DNA of 64,000 nt from Pseudomonas sp. UBA4194. Its GTDB lineage: Bacteria; Pseudomonadota; Gammaproteobacteria; Pseudomonadales; Pseudomonadaceae. Positions 9,508 to 18,828 of this stretch are shown piece by piece. Below the pieces are notes generated by a model, which ran no database searches, had not been told where the DNA came from, and saw only the letters and a program-made list of their open reading frames with translations. Each line of letters starts with the position of its first letter. Position 1 is the stretch's first letter. Where the stretch lies: NCBI RefSeq assembly GCF_002379585.1, contig NZ_DFUE01000071.1, positions 30,477 through 94,476 on the forward strand, given 5' to 3'. The translations under genes and the position numbers were made by a program.

Positions 9508-9709
9508 GGCCGATGAGGTCCGCGGAGGTCTTGACCGGGCTATCGGCGGAAAACTTTGCGAGTTGAGCGCAAAGTTATGCAACCGCCTGTTTTTGCATGA
9601 TTTAGCCGATAGGCGGTTAATATACGAAAGTGGTCGGACAACTGGTAACTGCGTATTTATCTGCTATACCAAAAAGCCTCTTCTCACACTTCAAGAACGA
9701 GGCGATGGA
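9508..9709. promoter_or_regulatory. Divergent promoter region, chemoreceptor / potE
   Basis: About 200 bp between divergent genes, AT-richer than its surroundings (GGTTAATATACG, GTATTTATCTGCTATACC). A plausible SD (GAGG at 9699-9702) precedes the potE start. No clear FNR/Anr box or other palindrome was found by eye. Confidence 0.45.
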
Positions 9710-11104
9710 ATGTCTACAACCAAGAAGATGAGCGTGGGTCAGTTGACCATGTTGACGGCAGTGAACATGCTCGGCTCGGGCATTGTCCTGCTACCTTCCA
9801 AACTGGCTGAAGTGGGTGCCATTTCGATTCTTTCCTGGCTGGTCACGGCCACCGGCGCGCTGGCTCTGGCCTATGCCTTCGCGCGCTGCGGCATGCTCAG
9901 CCGCAAAACCGGGGGTATGGGCGGATACGCCGAATACACCTTCGGCAAATCGGGCAACTACATCACCAACTACACCTACGGCAGTTCACTGTTGATTGCC
10001 AACGTTGCCATTGGTATCACGGCGGTGGGCTACATCCAGGTGCTGTTCAACCTGAACCTGAGCGCACTGAACGTTGGCTTGGCGACCATTGCACTGCTCT
10101 GGATCACCACGTTTGCCAACTTCGGCGGTGCAGCCATTACCGGCAAGATTGGCAGCGTGACGGTGTGGGGTGTCATCCTGCCGGTGTTGCTGGTGTCCAC
10201 GCTGGGTTGGTTCTGGTTCGACAGCAGCATCTATTCGGCCGGCTGGAATCCGCACCAGAAAACCTGGCTCGAGGCTGCTGGCGCCTCCATTGCCATCACG
10301 CTGTGGGCGTTCCTGGGCCTGGAGTCGGCCTGCGCCAACACCGACGCGGTGGAGAATCCTGAACGCAATGTGCCCATTGCGGTGCTCGGCGGCACCCTGG
10401 GCGCGGCAGTGATCTACATCGTGTCCACCAACGTGATTGCAGGCATCGTCGACAACCCGGAACTGGCCAGCTCCACCGCGCCTTTCGGGCTGGTGTTCGC
10501 CAAGATGTTCAACCCCATGGTGGGCAGCCTGGTGATGGGCTTGATGGTACTGGCGTGCATTGGCTCCCTGCTGGGCTGGCAGTTCACCATTGCCCAGGTG
10601 TTCAAGAGTTCGGCAGACACCGGCTACTTCCTGCCCATCTTCGCCAAGGTCAACAAGGCCGGTACGCCTATCGTGGGGATGTTGATCCTGCTGGCCGGCC
10701 AGACCGCACTGGGGCTGTTGACCATCAGTCCCGACCTGACCAAGCAGTTCGACACCTTGGTCAATCTGGCGGTAGTGACCAATATCATCCCGTACATCCT
10801 GTCCATGGCGGCGCTGCTGACCATCCAGAAAGTTTCCAACGTACCGCCGGGCAAGGCGCTGATCACCAACATCGTGGCCTGGGTGGCCGCGGCCTACAGC
10901 TACCTGGCGCTGTACAGTTCCGGTGCTCAGGCGCTGATGCTCGGCGGCGTGGCCACCATCGTCGGCTACACCCTGTTCGGCTTCGTCAACAACCGCCTGC
11001 TGCGCCTCGAAGCGGAACAGGCCCATCGAGTCCCGGTCCAAACCGTCAGCGCCCAAGGGCAACCTGACCGTACGGCCCCATCGGCCATGGAGGCAAACAC
11101 ATGA
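9710..11104 (+). CDS. potE: PotE-type putrescine:ornithine (basic amino acid) antiporter
   Basis: A 464-residue APC-superfamily transporter with about 12 membrane helices. It matches E. coli PotE closely along its length as I recall that sequence, including MLGSGIVLLPSKLAEVG, SRKTGGMGGYAEY, LWAFLGLESACANTD and GGTLGAAVIYIVSTNVIAGI. It would exchange a basic amino acid for its decarboxylation product. The start at 9710 (MSTTKKMSVGQLT) is preceded by GAGG at a good distance. The stop overlaps the decarboxylase start (ATGA), so the two are translationally coupled, as in the speF-potE and cadBA systems. The last 30 residues are a polar extension not typical of PotE. Confidence 0.92.
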   Translation: MSTTKKMSVGQLTMLTAVNMLGSGIVLLPSKLAEVGAISILSWLVTATGALALAYAFARCGMLSRKTGGMGGYAEYTFGKSGNYITNYTYGSSLLIANVAIGITAVGYIQVLFNLNLSALNVGLATIALLWITTFANFGGAAITGKIGSVTVWGVILPVLLVSTLGWFWFDSSIYSAGWNPHQKTWLEAAGASIAITLWAFLGLESACANTDAVENPERNVPIAVLGGTLGAAVIYIVSTNVIAGIVDNPELASSTAPFGLVFAKMFNPMVGSLVMGLMVLACIGSLLGWQFTIAQVFKSSADTGYFLPIFAKVNKAGTPIVGMLILLAGQTALGLLTISPDLTKQFDTLVNLAVVTNIIPYILSMAALLTIQKVSNVPPGKALITNIVAWVAAAYSYLALYSSGAQALMLGGVATIVGYTLFGFVNNRLLRLEAEQAHRVPVQTVSAQGQPDRTAPSAMEANT

Positions 11105-13377
11105 GCGAGTACAAACACACCCTGGGCATGCTGGCATTGCTGGTCAGCAACGCCCCGGATAAACGCAGCGTGTTCGGTCGCTCCCTGGACCAGTTGATTC
11201 ATGACGTGGAGCAGCGCTCGGTGAGCGTACTGTTCAGTGAATCGATCAGCGACGCCAATCTGATACTGCGCACCGATCCGGCCATTCAATGCGTGCTGTT
11301 GAACTGGGACATGGACAACAGCGAGGGCCACCAGCAGTGCATCGAGCTGCTCAAGAGCCTGCGCGAGCGCAACACCCGGGTGCCGGTATTCCTGATCAGC
11401 GACCGCAGCACCGCCTCCAATGTGCCGCTGCTGGTGATGCAGCATGCCGATGACTTCATCTGGCTGCCCGAGGATACGAGCGCCTTTCTCAGCGGGCGCA
11501 TTCTGGCGGCCATCGAACGCTATCGCCAGGCGGTGCTGCCGCCGATGTTCAGTGCACTGGTGAAATTCTCCCGCAGCTACGAGTACTCCTGGCATACGCC
11601 CGGCCACGCCGGTGGCACCGCCTTCTTGAAAAGCACGGCGGGACGGGCGTTCTACGAGTTTTTCGGGGAGAACCTGTTGCGCTCGGACCTGTCGATTTCG
11701 GTGGGTGACCTGGGCTCGCTGCTCGATCACAGCGGGCCGATCGGCCAGGGTGAGCGGTATGCCGCCAAGGTGTTCGGCGCTCACCGTACCTACTACGTGA
11801 CCAATGGTTCATCGACGTCCAATCGGGTGATCCTGATGGCCAGCGTAGCGCGCAATCAGATTGCGCTGTGCGACCGCAATTGCCACAAGTCCGCCGAGCA
11901 TGCCATGACCTTGTCCGGGGCTATCCCCACCTACCTGGTGCCGACGCGCAATCGCTTCGGCATCATCGGCCCGATTCTGCCCCAGACCTTGAGTGCCGAA
12001 GGCGTCCGCCAGGCCATTGCCGATAATCCGTTGGTGGGCGATGGCATCGACGCCGAGCCCAAGCACGCCATCATCACCAACTCGACCTACGATGGCTTGT
12101 GCTACAACGTCACGCGGGTAGAGGAGCTGCTGGGCGCCAGCGTCGACCGGCTGCATTTCGACGAGGCATGGTACGGCTACGCACGCTTCAATCCGATTTA
12201 CCGCGATCGCTTCGCCATGCATGGCAACCCTGAGGATCACGACGAATCCAAGCCGACCGTGTTCGCCACGCAGTCCACCCACAAACTGCTGGCGGCATTG
12301 TCCCAGGCGTCGATGATCCATGTCCGCAACGGGCGCAAGGCCATTTCCCATGGCCGCTTCAACGAGTCGTTCATGATGCATGCCTCGACGTCGCCGAACT
12401 ACGCCATCATGGCGTCTTGCGATGTCAGCTCGGCGATGATGGAGGCCCCCAGCGGGCAGATCCTCACCACCGAGTCGATAGAGGAAGCGATTTCCTTTCG
12501 CCAGGTGATCTCGCGCATGCACCATGACATGCTGGCTACCGATCAGTGGTTCTTCTCCTGCTGGCAGCCGCCGACGGTGCAAGGGCTGCCTTTTCACGAG
12601 GCCGACCCGGCGCAGCTCAAGGCCGATCCGTATTGCTGGGTGCTGCACCCCAACGAAGTGTGGCATGGCTTTGGCGATATCGAGGACGGCTACTGCATGC
12701 TCGACCCGATCAAGGTGTCGATCCTGAGCCCCGGCATGGGCGATGACGGTGAACTGCAGGCATTCGGCATACCTGCATGCGTGCTCAGTGCCTACTTGAG
12801 TCACCAGGGCATCGTGGTGGAGAAAACCACTGACTTTACCATCCTGTTTCTGTTCTCCATTGGCATCACCAAGGGCAAGTGGGGGACGCTGGTCAATGCC
12901 CTGCTGGATTTCAAGCGCGACTACGACAGCAATCTGGAGCTGGAGCTGTGCATTCCGGACCTGCTGCAGAGCCATCAAAAGCGCTATGCCGGCATGGGTC
13001 TGAAAGACCTGGCCGACGAGATCTTCGCTGCCATGAAGACCACCCGTACCACCTCAGCCATGGCCAAGGCCTTCGGCACGCTGCCCAAGGCGGTGTACAG
13101 CCCGGTGCAGGCTTATGAAAGACTGGTCAAGGATGAGGTGGAGCTGGTGACCCTGGATCAGGCAGCCGGTCGCGTGGCAGCCACCGGGATCGTGCCGTAC
13201 CCGCCGGGCATTCCGCTGTTGATGCCCGGCGAGAACGCCGGGGCCGCGGATGGACCGCTGCTCAGCTATCTGAAGGCACTGGAGAATTTCGATCTGTCGT
13301 TCCCAGGGTTCACACATGACACTCATGGCATCGAGGCGGAGGAAGGGGTGTATCGAATGTTGTGCCTGAAGGCTTGA
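11101..13377 (+). CDS. Orn/Lys/Arg decarboxylase (fold-III, biodegradative type)
   Basis: A 758-residue PLP enzyme with the inducible basic amino acid decarboxylase layout: an N-terminal receiver-like wing domain (1-135), a linker, the large PLP domain and a C-terminal domain. SWHTPGHAGGTAF and FGENLLRSDLS are family landmarks, and STHKLL places the PLP lysine at Lys395. It removes CO2 from ornithine, lysine or arginine; pairing with a PotE-like exchanger favours ornithine to putrescine, but lysine to cadaverine (LdcA type) cannot be excluded. The reaction consumes a proton and supports acid resistance or polyamine production. The start is fixed by the ATGA overlap with potE, and the 3' end overlaps the next gene by 16 bases. 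Confidence 0.88.
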   Translation: MSEYKHTLGMLALLVSNAPDKRSVFGRSLDQLIHDVEQRSVSVLFSESISDANLILRTDPAIQCVLLNWDMDNSEGHQQCIELLKSLRERNTRVPVFLISDRSTASNVPLLVMQHADDFIWLPEDTSAFLSGRILAAIERYRQAVLPPMFSALVKFSRSYEYSWHTPGHAGGTAFLKSTAGRAFYEFFGENLLRSDLSISVGDLGSLLDHSGPIGQGERYAAKVFGAHRTYYVTNGSSTSNRVILMASVARNQIALCDRNCHKSAEHAMTLSGAIPTYLVPTRNRFGIIGPILPQTLSAEGVRQAIADNPLVGDGIDAEPKHAIITNSTYDGLCYNVTRVEELLGASVDRLHFDEAWYGYARFNPIYRDRFAMHGNPEDHDESKPTVFATQSTHKLLAALSQASMIHVRNGRKAISHGRFNESFMMHASTSPNYAIMASCDVSSAMMEAPSGQILTTESIEEAISFRQVISRMHHDMLATDQWFFSCWQPPTVQGLPFHEADPAQLKADPYCWVLHPNEVWHGFGDIEDGYCMLDPIKVSILSPGMGDDGELQAFGIPACVLSAYLSHQGIVVEKTTDFTILFLFSIGITKGKWGTLVNALLDFKRDYDSNLELELCIPDLLQSHQKRYAGMGLKDLADEIFAAMKTTRTTSAMAKAFGTLPKAVYSPVQAYERLVKDEVELVTLDQAAGRVAATGIVPYPPGIPLLMPGENAGAADGPLLSYLKALENFDLSFPGFTHDTHGIEAEEGVYRMLCLKA

Positions 13378-13910
13378 ACAGGCGGGAGCGCTACAACGGG
13401 ATGGCACAGGCGCTGCACTGGTTGACGGCTGCGGCGCTGTGCTTCCTGCTTCCCTTCGTATGGGTGGCCGAAAACTTTCCATCGGGGCCCGTCAGGGTGT
13501 TCTGGTACATGGCCCATGAGTCGATGGGCATCTGCGTGTTCCTGTTGGTGCTGCTGCGCCTGACCTGGCGCTGGCGGCATGCTGCCCCACCCTACCCGGC
13601 CGGAATCGGAAGACTGGCTGCCGTGCTGGCTGGGCTGGTGCATGCGCTGCTGTATGGGGTGCTGCTGGTGATGCCGGTCACGGGATACCTGATGGCCGGC
13701 AATGGGCAGGATGTGCCGTTCTTCCGGCTGGTATCGCTGCCGGGCTTTGCGCAGAGCGAAGCACTGGGCAAGGTCGCCAACACGGTGCACGTGTGGTGTC
13801 AGTTCGTGGTGTACGGGTTGGTGATCGTGCACGTGGCGGCCACGGTGTGGCATGTGGCGGTGAAACGCGATGGCCTGTTGGAGCGCATGTTGCCCCAGCA
13901 ACGGGAATAA
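13362..13910 (+). CDS. Cytochrome b561 family protein
   Basis: A 182-residue inner-membrane di-haem b protein with four helices. Candidate haem ligands are His19 (ALHWL), His52, His143 and His157. The start is a GTG at 13362 inside the decarboxylase gene, with GGAGGAAGGGG upstream; the next ATG (13401) would remove the RYNGMAQALHW opening that the family needs. It probably takes electrons from the quinone pool or handles superoxide. Its overlap with the decarboxylase gene shows co-transcription with potE-decarboxylase, an unusual partner for a b561. Confidence 0.88.
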   Translation: MPEGLNRRERYNGMAQALHWLTAAALCFLLPFVWVAENFPSGPVRVFWYMAHESMGICVFLLVLLRLTWRWRHAAPPYPAGIGRLAAVLAGLVHALLYGVLLVMPVTGYLMAGNGQDVPFFRLVSLPGFAQSEALGKVANTVHVWCQFVVYGLVIVHVAATVWHVAVKRDGLLERMLPQQRE

Positions 13911-13924
13911 TGGCGAGGCTGCGG

Positions 13925-13987
13925 GGCGGCTGGACGCCGCTCCTACGGCAGGCGGGTTTCCTGTAGGAGCGGCGTCCAGCCGCGAAA
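13925..13987. repeat. REP-type inverted pair
   Basis: GGCGGCTGGACGCCGCTCCTAC is mirrored by GTAGGAGCGGCGTCCAGCCG with about 12 bases between, giving one strong hairpin between convergent genes. Same family as 5530-5599. Confidence 0.8.
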
Positions 13988-14008
13988 GGGCCGCGGGCAC
14001 AATGCGGG

Positions 14009-15499
14009 TTATTGGCGCAACGCACCCACCTGGCCCATCACCATGCCGAAAAACTGCTGTGCGCTCATCTTGCGGCCATTGAAGTCCACCGTGCCGTCCT
14101 TGTAACTCAGGCTGCTGACCACCTGTTCGCCCTCATCCCTGGCCAATCCCAGCATCTGTCCGAGCCCGGCCACGGTGGCACTCAGGTCCTCACCGGCCTG
14201 GGCGACCCTTGCCGGATCGGTAAGGCCCTGCGCGCTGGCTTGCAGACTGCCCAGATCAGCCAGCATCGGCTTGGACAGGCTGAGCTTGGCATCCAACTGT
14301 CCCAATATCTTCTGCGCATAGCCCGGCGCGCCAGGTTGCAAGGGCGCGGGATTGGCCAGATCAGCGGCCACGTTGAAGCGGCTCTCGCCGTTGGCCGTCT
14401 TGAGGGTCAGGCGCTCGAGTTCGACATGCGGGTGGGCATCCAGCAGCGTGGCCAGGCCACTGCTCAGCTGTTGCTGCTCGGCAGGGGACAGATTGACCGC
14501 CGGCACCTGCCCTTCAGGCACTTCAACGGCAAGCTGTGGCGCGATCACGTCCTGATAGAGCTTGAGCAGCCCTTTGCTGGCGCCGATATCGAAATTGGCG
14601 AACTTCCAGGCCATCTGTGCCGCGCCCACGGGGCGATCCGCGTAGGTGATCATGCCGATGTCATAGCTGAGCTGAGCAGCGAAGTTGCCAGCAACTTCCT
14701 GCATCAGCCCACTGCTGCTTGCATCTCGCAAGTGCAGCACATCCAGGTTCGGCAGGCCGAGTATGGCTTCGGCAACCTTGGCGTCGTTGTGTCCCAGATA
14801 GAACCCGGAAGCCCCCTTGGTGCCGCCCATGTCGAAGGACAGCCCCTGGAACTGGAAGCGCGCACTGCCCTGCTCGCCCTTGATGTCCGCCACCAGGCTC
14901 TGGCTGGCGCCAGTCAAGCTGTACTTCTGGGCATCGCCGCTGAGCGTGGCACGGGCCGTGAGCCCAGAGAAGCTGACGCTGCCCGTGTCATCCTGAAACT
15001 GCAGTGGCGACAGGGTCAGCGCGGTGTCGCTGGACCGGTCGTAGCCGATGGTGGCCGTGCCGGTCAGGGGCGTCTGGCCATTGCTCATGGCGAACCAGGC
15101 GGCGGTATCGGGGCTGTTCTGCAGGCTGAAATGACTGGCGGCCATGACCGGCATCAGGTCAAGACGCTTGAGCCGCGACATCGGCAACGGCCCGTGCTCG
15201 ATGCGGTCCTGGAGCAGCAACGCTCGAGTACCTTTTTCACCGCCCAACTCTGCACCTTGCAGCGTGACTCGGTACTGGGCGACGCTGCTGAAGAAGTGCC
15301 GCTGCAGGCTGACCAGTTCCACCTTGGCCACCGGCTGACCATCAGCGCCGGTCAGGGACGTTGCCATTTCCTGGTTCGCCTGACGCACGGCATCTGCCAA
15401 TACGGGCTCCAGCTGAGTGCCGGTGTACCAGGCGCCGGTGGCCGCTACGGCGGCCACGACGACAACGATTCCCGCGGCAATGCCTACTGCTTTTTTCAT
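14009..15499 (-). CDS. DUF945 (YdgA-like) protein
   Basis: A 496-residue protein with one N-terminal membrane segment (residues 4-24, VGIAAGIVVVVAAVAATGAWY) and a long periplasmic beta-rich part. The membrane anchor followed by TGTQLEPVLADAVRQAN and repeated beta segments, including a C-terminal VDFNGRKMSAQQF, fit DUF945/YdgA. The family has no established biochemical role; an AsmA-like or envelope role is only a guess. The start MKKAVGIAAG is the only one that gives the anchor. It is divergent from the response regulator. Confidence 0.8.
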   Translation of the reverse strand: MKKAVGIAAGIVVVVAAVAATGAWYTGTQLEPVLADAVRQANQEMATSLTGADGQPVAKVELVSLQRHFFSSVAQYRVTLQGAELGGEKGTRALLLQDRIEHGPLPMSRLKRLDLMPVMAASHFSLQNSPDTAAWFAMSNGQTPLTGTATIGYDRSSDTALTLSPLQFQDDTGSVSFSGLTARATLSGDAQKYSLTGASQSLVADIKGEQGSARFQFQGLSFDMGGTKGASGFYLGHNDAKVAEAILGLPNLDVLHLRDASSSGLMQEVAGNFAAQLSYDIGMITYADRPVGAAQMAWKFANFDIGASKGLLKLYQDVIAPQLAVEVPEGQVPAVNLSPAEQQQLSSGLATLLDAHPHVELERLTLKTANGESRFNVAADLANPAPLQPGAPGYAQKILGQLDAKLSLSKPMLADLGSLQASAQGLTDPARVAQAGEDLSATVAGLGQMLGLARDEGEQVVSSLSYKDGTVDFNGRKMSAQQFFGMVMGQVGALRQ

Positions 15500-15796
15500 A
15501 GAGCGACTCGACAGATTCCATTCGAAAAGGGGGGCGCGAAACGGTGACCACGCCAGAGCGAACGGAGGTTAGCACTCACCTGAAGCAGGGGCCAGCGCAC
15601 GGGTGGGGCGGTATGGACGATTCTGCAACAGGGGGTAACGGGCGCCGGCCCGAAAGTATTTTTGTGCGGCATATCCGTTACTTGCGCGCAATACTTTACT
15701 TCCTTTCGTCAGACAATTTTCCTGGTCGTCGAACCCTTGGCGTTGCCGTCAGTCGACTCCATAGACAGTTCACCGCATCACTGAAGGGACGCCTCC

Positions 15797-16162
15797 ATGC
15801 CTAACGCCTCTATCCTGGTACTCGAAGACGAGGAACTGATACGTCTGCTGCTTACCACAGTGCTGGAAGATGCCGGCTATGACGTCAAGGCCTTTGCCAC
15901 TGCGGACCAGGGATTCGAATACCTGGAAAAGCATTCCAGTGAGGTCAACATGGTGGTCAGCGATATCCGGATGCCGGGCCATCTGGATGGCTATGACCTG
16001 AGTCGCGAAGCCAGTGTACGCTGGCCTGACCTGCCCATTCTGCTGACCTCGGGCTTTTCCGGGCGCGACCTGGAACTGGGTCCGAACGTGCAGTTCCTGC
16101 CCAAGCCCTGGAGCAACGAAAGGCTGCTTCGCCAGATCGACACTTCGTTGCATCTGCACTGA
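15797..16162 (+). CDS. Stand-alone receiver-domain response regulator
   Basis: A 121-residue CheY-like single receiver domain. The acidic pocket is at Glu10/Asp11, the phosphoacceptor at Asp56 (VVSDIRMPG), the switch Thr at 84 (LLTSG) and the conserved Lys at 103 (FLPKPW). There is no output domain, so it must act by protein contact or in a phosphorelay. No histidine kinase lies nearby. The start follows GAAGGGACGCCTCC. The 297-bp region upstream, shared with the divergent DUF945 gene, is AT-rich near the gene (AATACTTTACTTCC) and holds the promoter but no other frame I trust. Confidence 0.88.
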   Translation: MPNASILVLEDEELIRLLLTTVLEDAGYDVKAFATADQGFEYLEKHSSEVNMVVSDIRMPGHLDGYDLSREASVRWPDLPILLTSGFSGRDLELGPNVQFLPKPWSNERLLRQIDTSLHLH

Positions 16163-16191
16163 GCGCGGATCGCGCTCAGGCGCTCACGCGA

Positions 16192-16875
16192 CTAGCGACC
16201 TAACCGGTCACGCACGAAGGTCGCTGCCTGACGGGTCATCTGATCCAACTGGCGATCCCGCTTCTTCTCAGCCTCAACCATGGCTTTGCGCCCATGCTGA
16301 TTCAGCAGGTAGGCATGGATCTGTCGAACCTCCAGTGAGCTATAGATAGGCGCCACGTCCAGTACAGCCACGAGACTGTCGATCGGCTCGGCGTGTGTGC
16401 ATAGCTTCACTTGTGGCCCTTTGGCGCCTACCACCTGAAATCCCAGTGCCTCGAACCATGGCACTTTGGCGACCACGCAGTTCAGTTCCGTGTGCGGGTA
16501 ACGCGCCACCACCTCAGCCAGCAGCATGCGGGCGATACCCTGACGACGATGACTGGCCTGCACTGCCAGGTAAGCCACGGCGCAGGCTTGGGGGTCCTCT
16601 GCAGCGGGTAGATAGAGCGCAAAGCCCAGTACCCGTTCCGGGTCTTGGGGATCGCAGGCCAGCAATAATTCCACGCTCACGCCCTTGCCGCCGGCCATCG
16701 CCTCCAGATACAGGTGCACTTCATAACCGATGCCGTACTGATAGAGGTTGTACAGCGGATTGCTCGGGGCAATGGCCATGCTGCTGATGTCGGTCAGGTA
16801 ATCGACCACCATTTGCAGGATCTGGCTTTTCAGCGCTTCAGGAGGCGGACGTTTGAAGTGGCTGATCAGGGACAT
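16192..16875 (-). CDS. GNAT family N-acetyltransferase
   Basis: A 227-residue soluble protein. The acetyl-CoA-binding motif A is at about residues 120-145 (VAYLAVQASHRRQGIARMLLAEV), with the RRQGIA loop, followed by PWFEALGFQVVGAKGPQ, the usual GNAT motif B. The C-terminal third is an extra charged helical extension. The open frame continues 70 codons upstream of the chosen ATG, but that stretch lies in the promoter region of the divergent ABC operon and does not look coding. The acceptor substrate is unknown. Confidence 0.8.
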   Translation of the reverse strand: MSLISHFKRPPPEALKSQILQMVVDYLTDISSMAIAPSNPLYNLYQYGIGYEVHLYLEAMAGGKGVSVELLLACDPQDPERVLGFALYLPAAEDPQACAVAYLAVQASHRRQGIARMLLAEVVARYPHTELNCVVAKVPWFEALGFQVVGAKGPQVKLCTHAEPIDSLVAVLDVAPIYSSLEVRQIHAYLLNQHGRKAMVEAEKKRDRQLDQMTRQAATFVRDRLGR

Positions 16876-17036
16876 CGGGCACGGGACTCTTGCGGGATAC
16901 GGGCGATTTGGCGGCCATTCTACCTGATCACCCGGCGCCCGCTCGAAGATGACGATTTCCCACAGGCAAGTGCTCTGGATAGCAGCTCCCGCCCTACCGC
17001 TATATACTTTGTTACATACCGAAACCTGAGCAGTCG

Positions 17037-18050
17037 ATGTCTTTCCCTTCCCGTACCCTGTGGCCATGGTTGGCCGCCTGCTCATTGCTGACGGCGATGC
17101 TAGTGGCGCTGCTGTTTGGCCGATACTCCCTGTCGTTGTCCGAGTTGCTGGATTTCAGCCTGGCCATGTTTGGCCTCGCCGACATGCCTGCACAACGTTA
17201 CGCCGTGCTGCACAGCGTGCTGGTGGAAGGGCGACTGCCCAGAATCCTGGCGGGCATGCTGGTGGGTGCCGGGTTGTCGGTATCTGGGGCTGCCTACCAA
17301 GGGGTGTTTCGCAACCCTTTGGTGTCCCCCGGTCTGCTGGGGGTGCTCAGCGGCTGCGCATTCGGTGCGGCGCTGGGCATCGTCTGCCATCTCGGCGCGC
17401 TGCCCATCGCCCTGCTCGCTTGCGTGACCGGGCTGGTAGCAGTCGCCGTCGGCGTAGGCATTGCCAATCTGTTCCAGAGCCCCTCGATCATGCTGCTGGT
17501 ACTGGGCGGCATCGTCGCCAACGCGCTGTTCACCTCGCTGCTGTCGATCACCCAATACCTGGCCGACCCGCTGGATCAACTGCCCACCATCGTCTACTGG
17601 ATGCTCGGCAGCTTGAGTGCCGTGGGCCCCAAGGCGCTGGCGGTGATCGGACCACTGCTGGCGGTCTGCATCGCGGTGCTGTGCCTGGCTGGACGGGCCA
17701 TTGACGCGCTGTCGCTGAGCGATGACGAGGCCCATAGCCTGGGGGTGCCGGTACAAACGATCCGCTATGGCGTCATCGTGCTCGCCACCTTGATCTGCGC
17801 CTTGACCGTCAGTCTGGCCGGCATGGTCGGCTGGATCGGGCTGCTGGTGCCGCATCTGGCACGCCTGCTGACCGGCCCCGCCAATGCCCGTCTGCTGCCC
17901 GTCAGCGCCTGCTTGGGTGGGGTATTTCTGCTGACCGCCGACGCGGTGGCGCGCAGCGTGTCGGCCGGGGAAATCCCGTTGGGCATCATCACCGAGCTGT
18001 TCGGCGCGGTGGCTTTCGTGCTGGTGCTGCACCGCGTGCGCAGGGGATAG
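17037..18050 (+). CDS. FecCD-family ABC transporter permease
   Basis: A 337-residue inner-membrane permease of the iron-siderophore/cobalamin (type II) importer class, with about ten helices. The landmarks GRLPRILAGMLVGAGLSVSGAAYQGVFRNPLVSP and the C-terminal GWIGLLVPHLARLL are plain. It is the first gene of a four-gene operon (permease, ATPase, TonB receptor, binding protein) with gaps of 2 and 8 bp and one overlap. This carries a ligand from the cell surface to the cytoplasm. The sequence does not name the ligand; a ferric siderophore, haem or cobalamin-like compound is possible. No good Fur box was found upstream. Confidence 0.92.
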   Translation: MSFPSRTLWPWLAACSLLTAMLVALLFGRYSLSLSELLDFSLAMFGLADMPAQRYAVLHSVLVEGRLPRILAGMLVGAGLSVSGAAYQGVFRNPLVSPGLLGVLSGCAFGAALGIVCHLGALPIALLACVTGLVAVAVGVGIANLFQSPSIMLLVLGGIVANALFTSLLSITQYLADPLDQLPTIVYWMLGSLSAVGPKALAVIGPLLAVCIAVLCLAGRAIDALSLSDDEAHSLGVPVQTIRYGVIVLATLICALTVSLAGMVGWIGLLVPHLARLLTGPANARLLPVSACLGGVFLLTADAVARSVSAGEIPLGIITELFGAVAFVLVLHRVRRG

Positions 18051-18052
18051 TT

Positions 18053-18820
18053 ATGACCCTGCTGCAAGCCCGCCGACTGAACTACCGGATCGGCCTGCGC
18101 ACGGTGCTGAATGACATTTCGCTGCACATCCACCCCGGGGACAATATCGCGCTGCTCGGCGCCAACGGTGCCGGTAAAAGCACCTTGCTGAAATTGCTGC
18201 TGGGGTTGCTCAAACCGACGTCGGGGTGCGTCGCCATCGACGACCTGCCACTGGCGCAGTTGAGCCGCAGACACATCGCCCGGCATCTGGCCTATGTGCC
18301 GCAGAGCCATGTACCGAGCTTTCCCTATACCGTCGAACAGATCGTCAGCCAGGGCCGCTTGCCCACTACCGGGCTGCTACGCGCCGCCGACAGCGTGGAC
18401 AAGGCCTCGGTGCAACAGGCGCTGCAGGATCTGGACATCACGCACTTGCAGGTACGCCTCTACACCGAACTGTCCGGGGGCGAGCGCCAGCGCGTGCTGA
18501 TTGCCCGCGCGCTGGTGCAGCAGGCGCGAGTGATCATCCTCGACGAGCCGCTGACAGGGCTCGACTACGGCCAGCAGGCCCGCCTGGCTACCCTGCTGCA
18601 ACGCTTGGCCGACCAAGGGCTTGCGGTGCTTTGCAGCAGCCATCACCCGGAGCAGGCGTTGGCCTGCGCCAACCGGGTGCTGGTCCTGGACGGTGGCCAA
18701 CTGATCGCCGACGGTGCGCCCCATGCGGTGATCGACAGCGCCCTGATGCAGCGCCTGTATCAGGTTCGGGTACGGCAGATCGATGCTCACGGCCAACGTT
18801 TCTTCATTCCCTTCACGTAG
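18053..18820 (+). CDS. ABC transporter ATP-binding protein (FecE/BtuD-like)
   Basis: A 255-residue nucleotide-binding subunit. Walker A is GANGAGKST (about residues 38-46), the Q-loop region is LAYVPQSH, the signature is LSGGERQRV, Walker B is VIILDEPLTGLD, and the switch His lies in CSSHHPEQA. It powers the permease encoded 2 bp upstream. The start ATG is directly after the permease stop. Confidence 0.93.
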   Translation: MTLLQARRLNYRIGLRTVLNDISLHIHPGDNIALLGANGAGKSTLLKLLLGLLKPTSGCVAIDDLPLAQLSRRHIARHLAYVPQSHVPSFPYTVEQIVSQGRLPTTGLLRAADSVDKASVQQALQDLDITHLQVRLYTELSGGERQRVLIARALVQQARVIILDEPLTGLDYGQQARLATLLQRLADQGLAVLCSSHHPEQALACANRVLVLDGGQLIADGAPHAVIDSALMQRLYQVRVRQIDAHGQRFFIPFT

Positions 18821-18828
18821 ATATTGTC

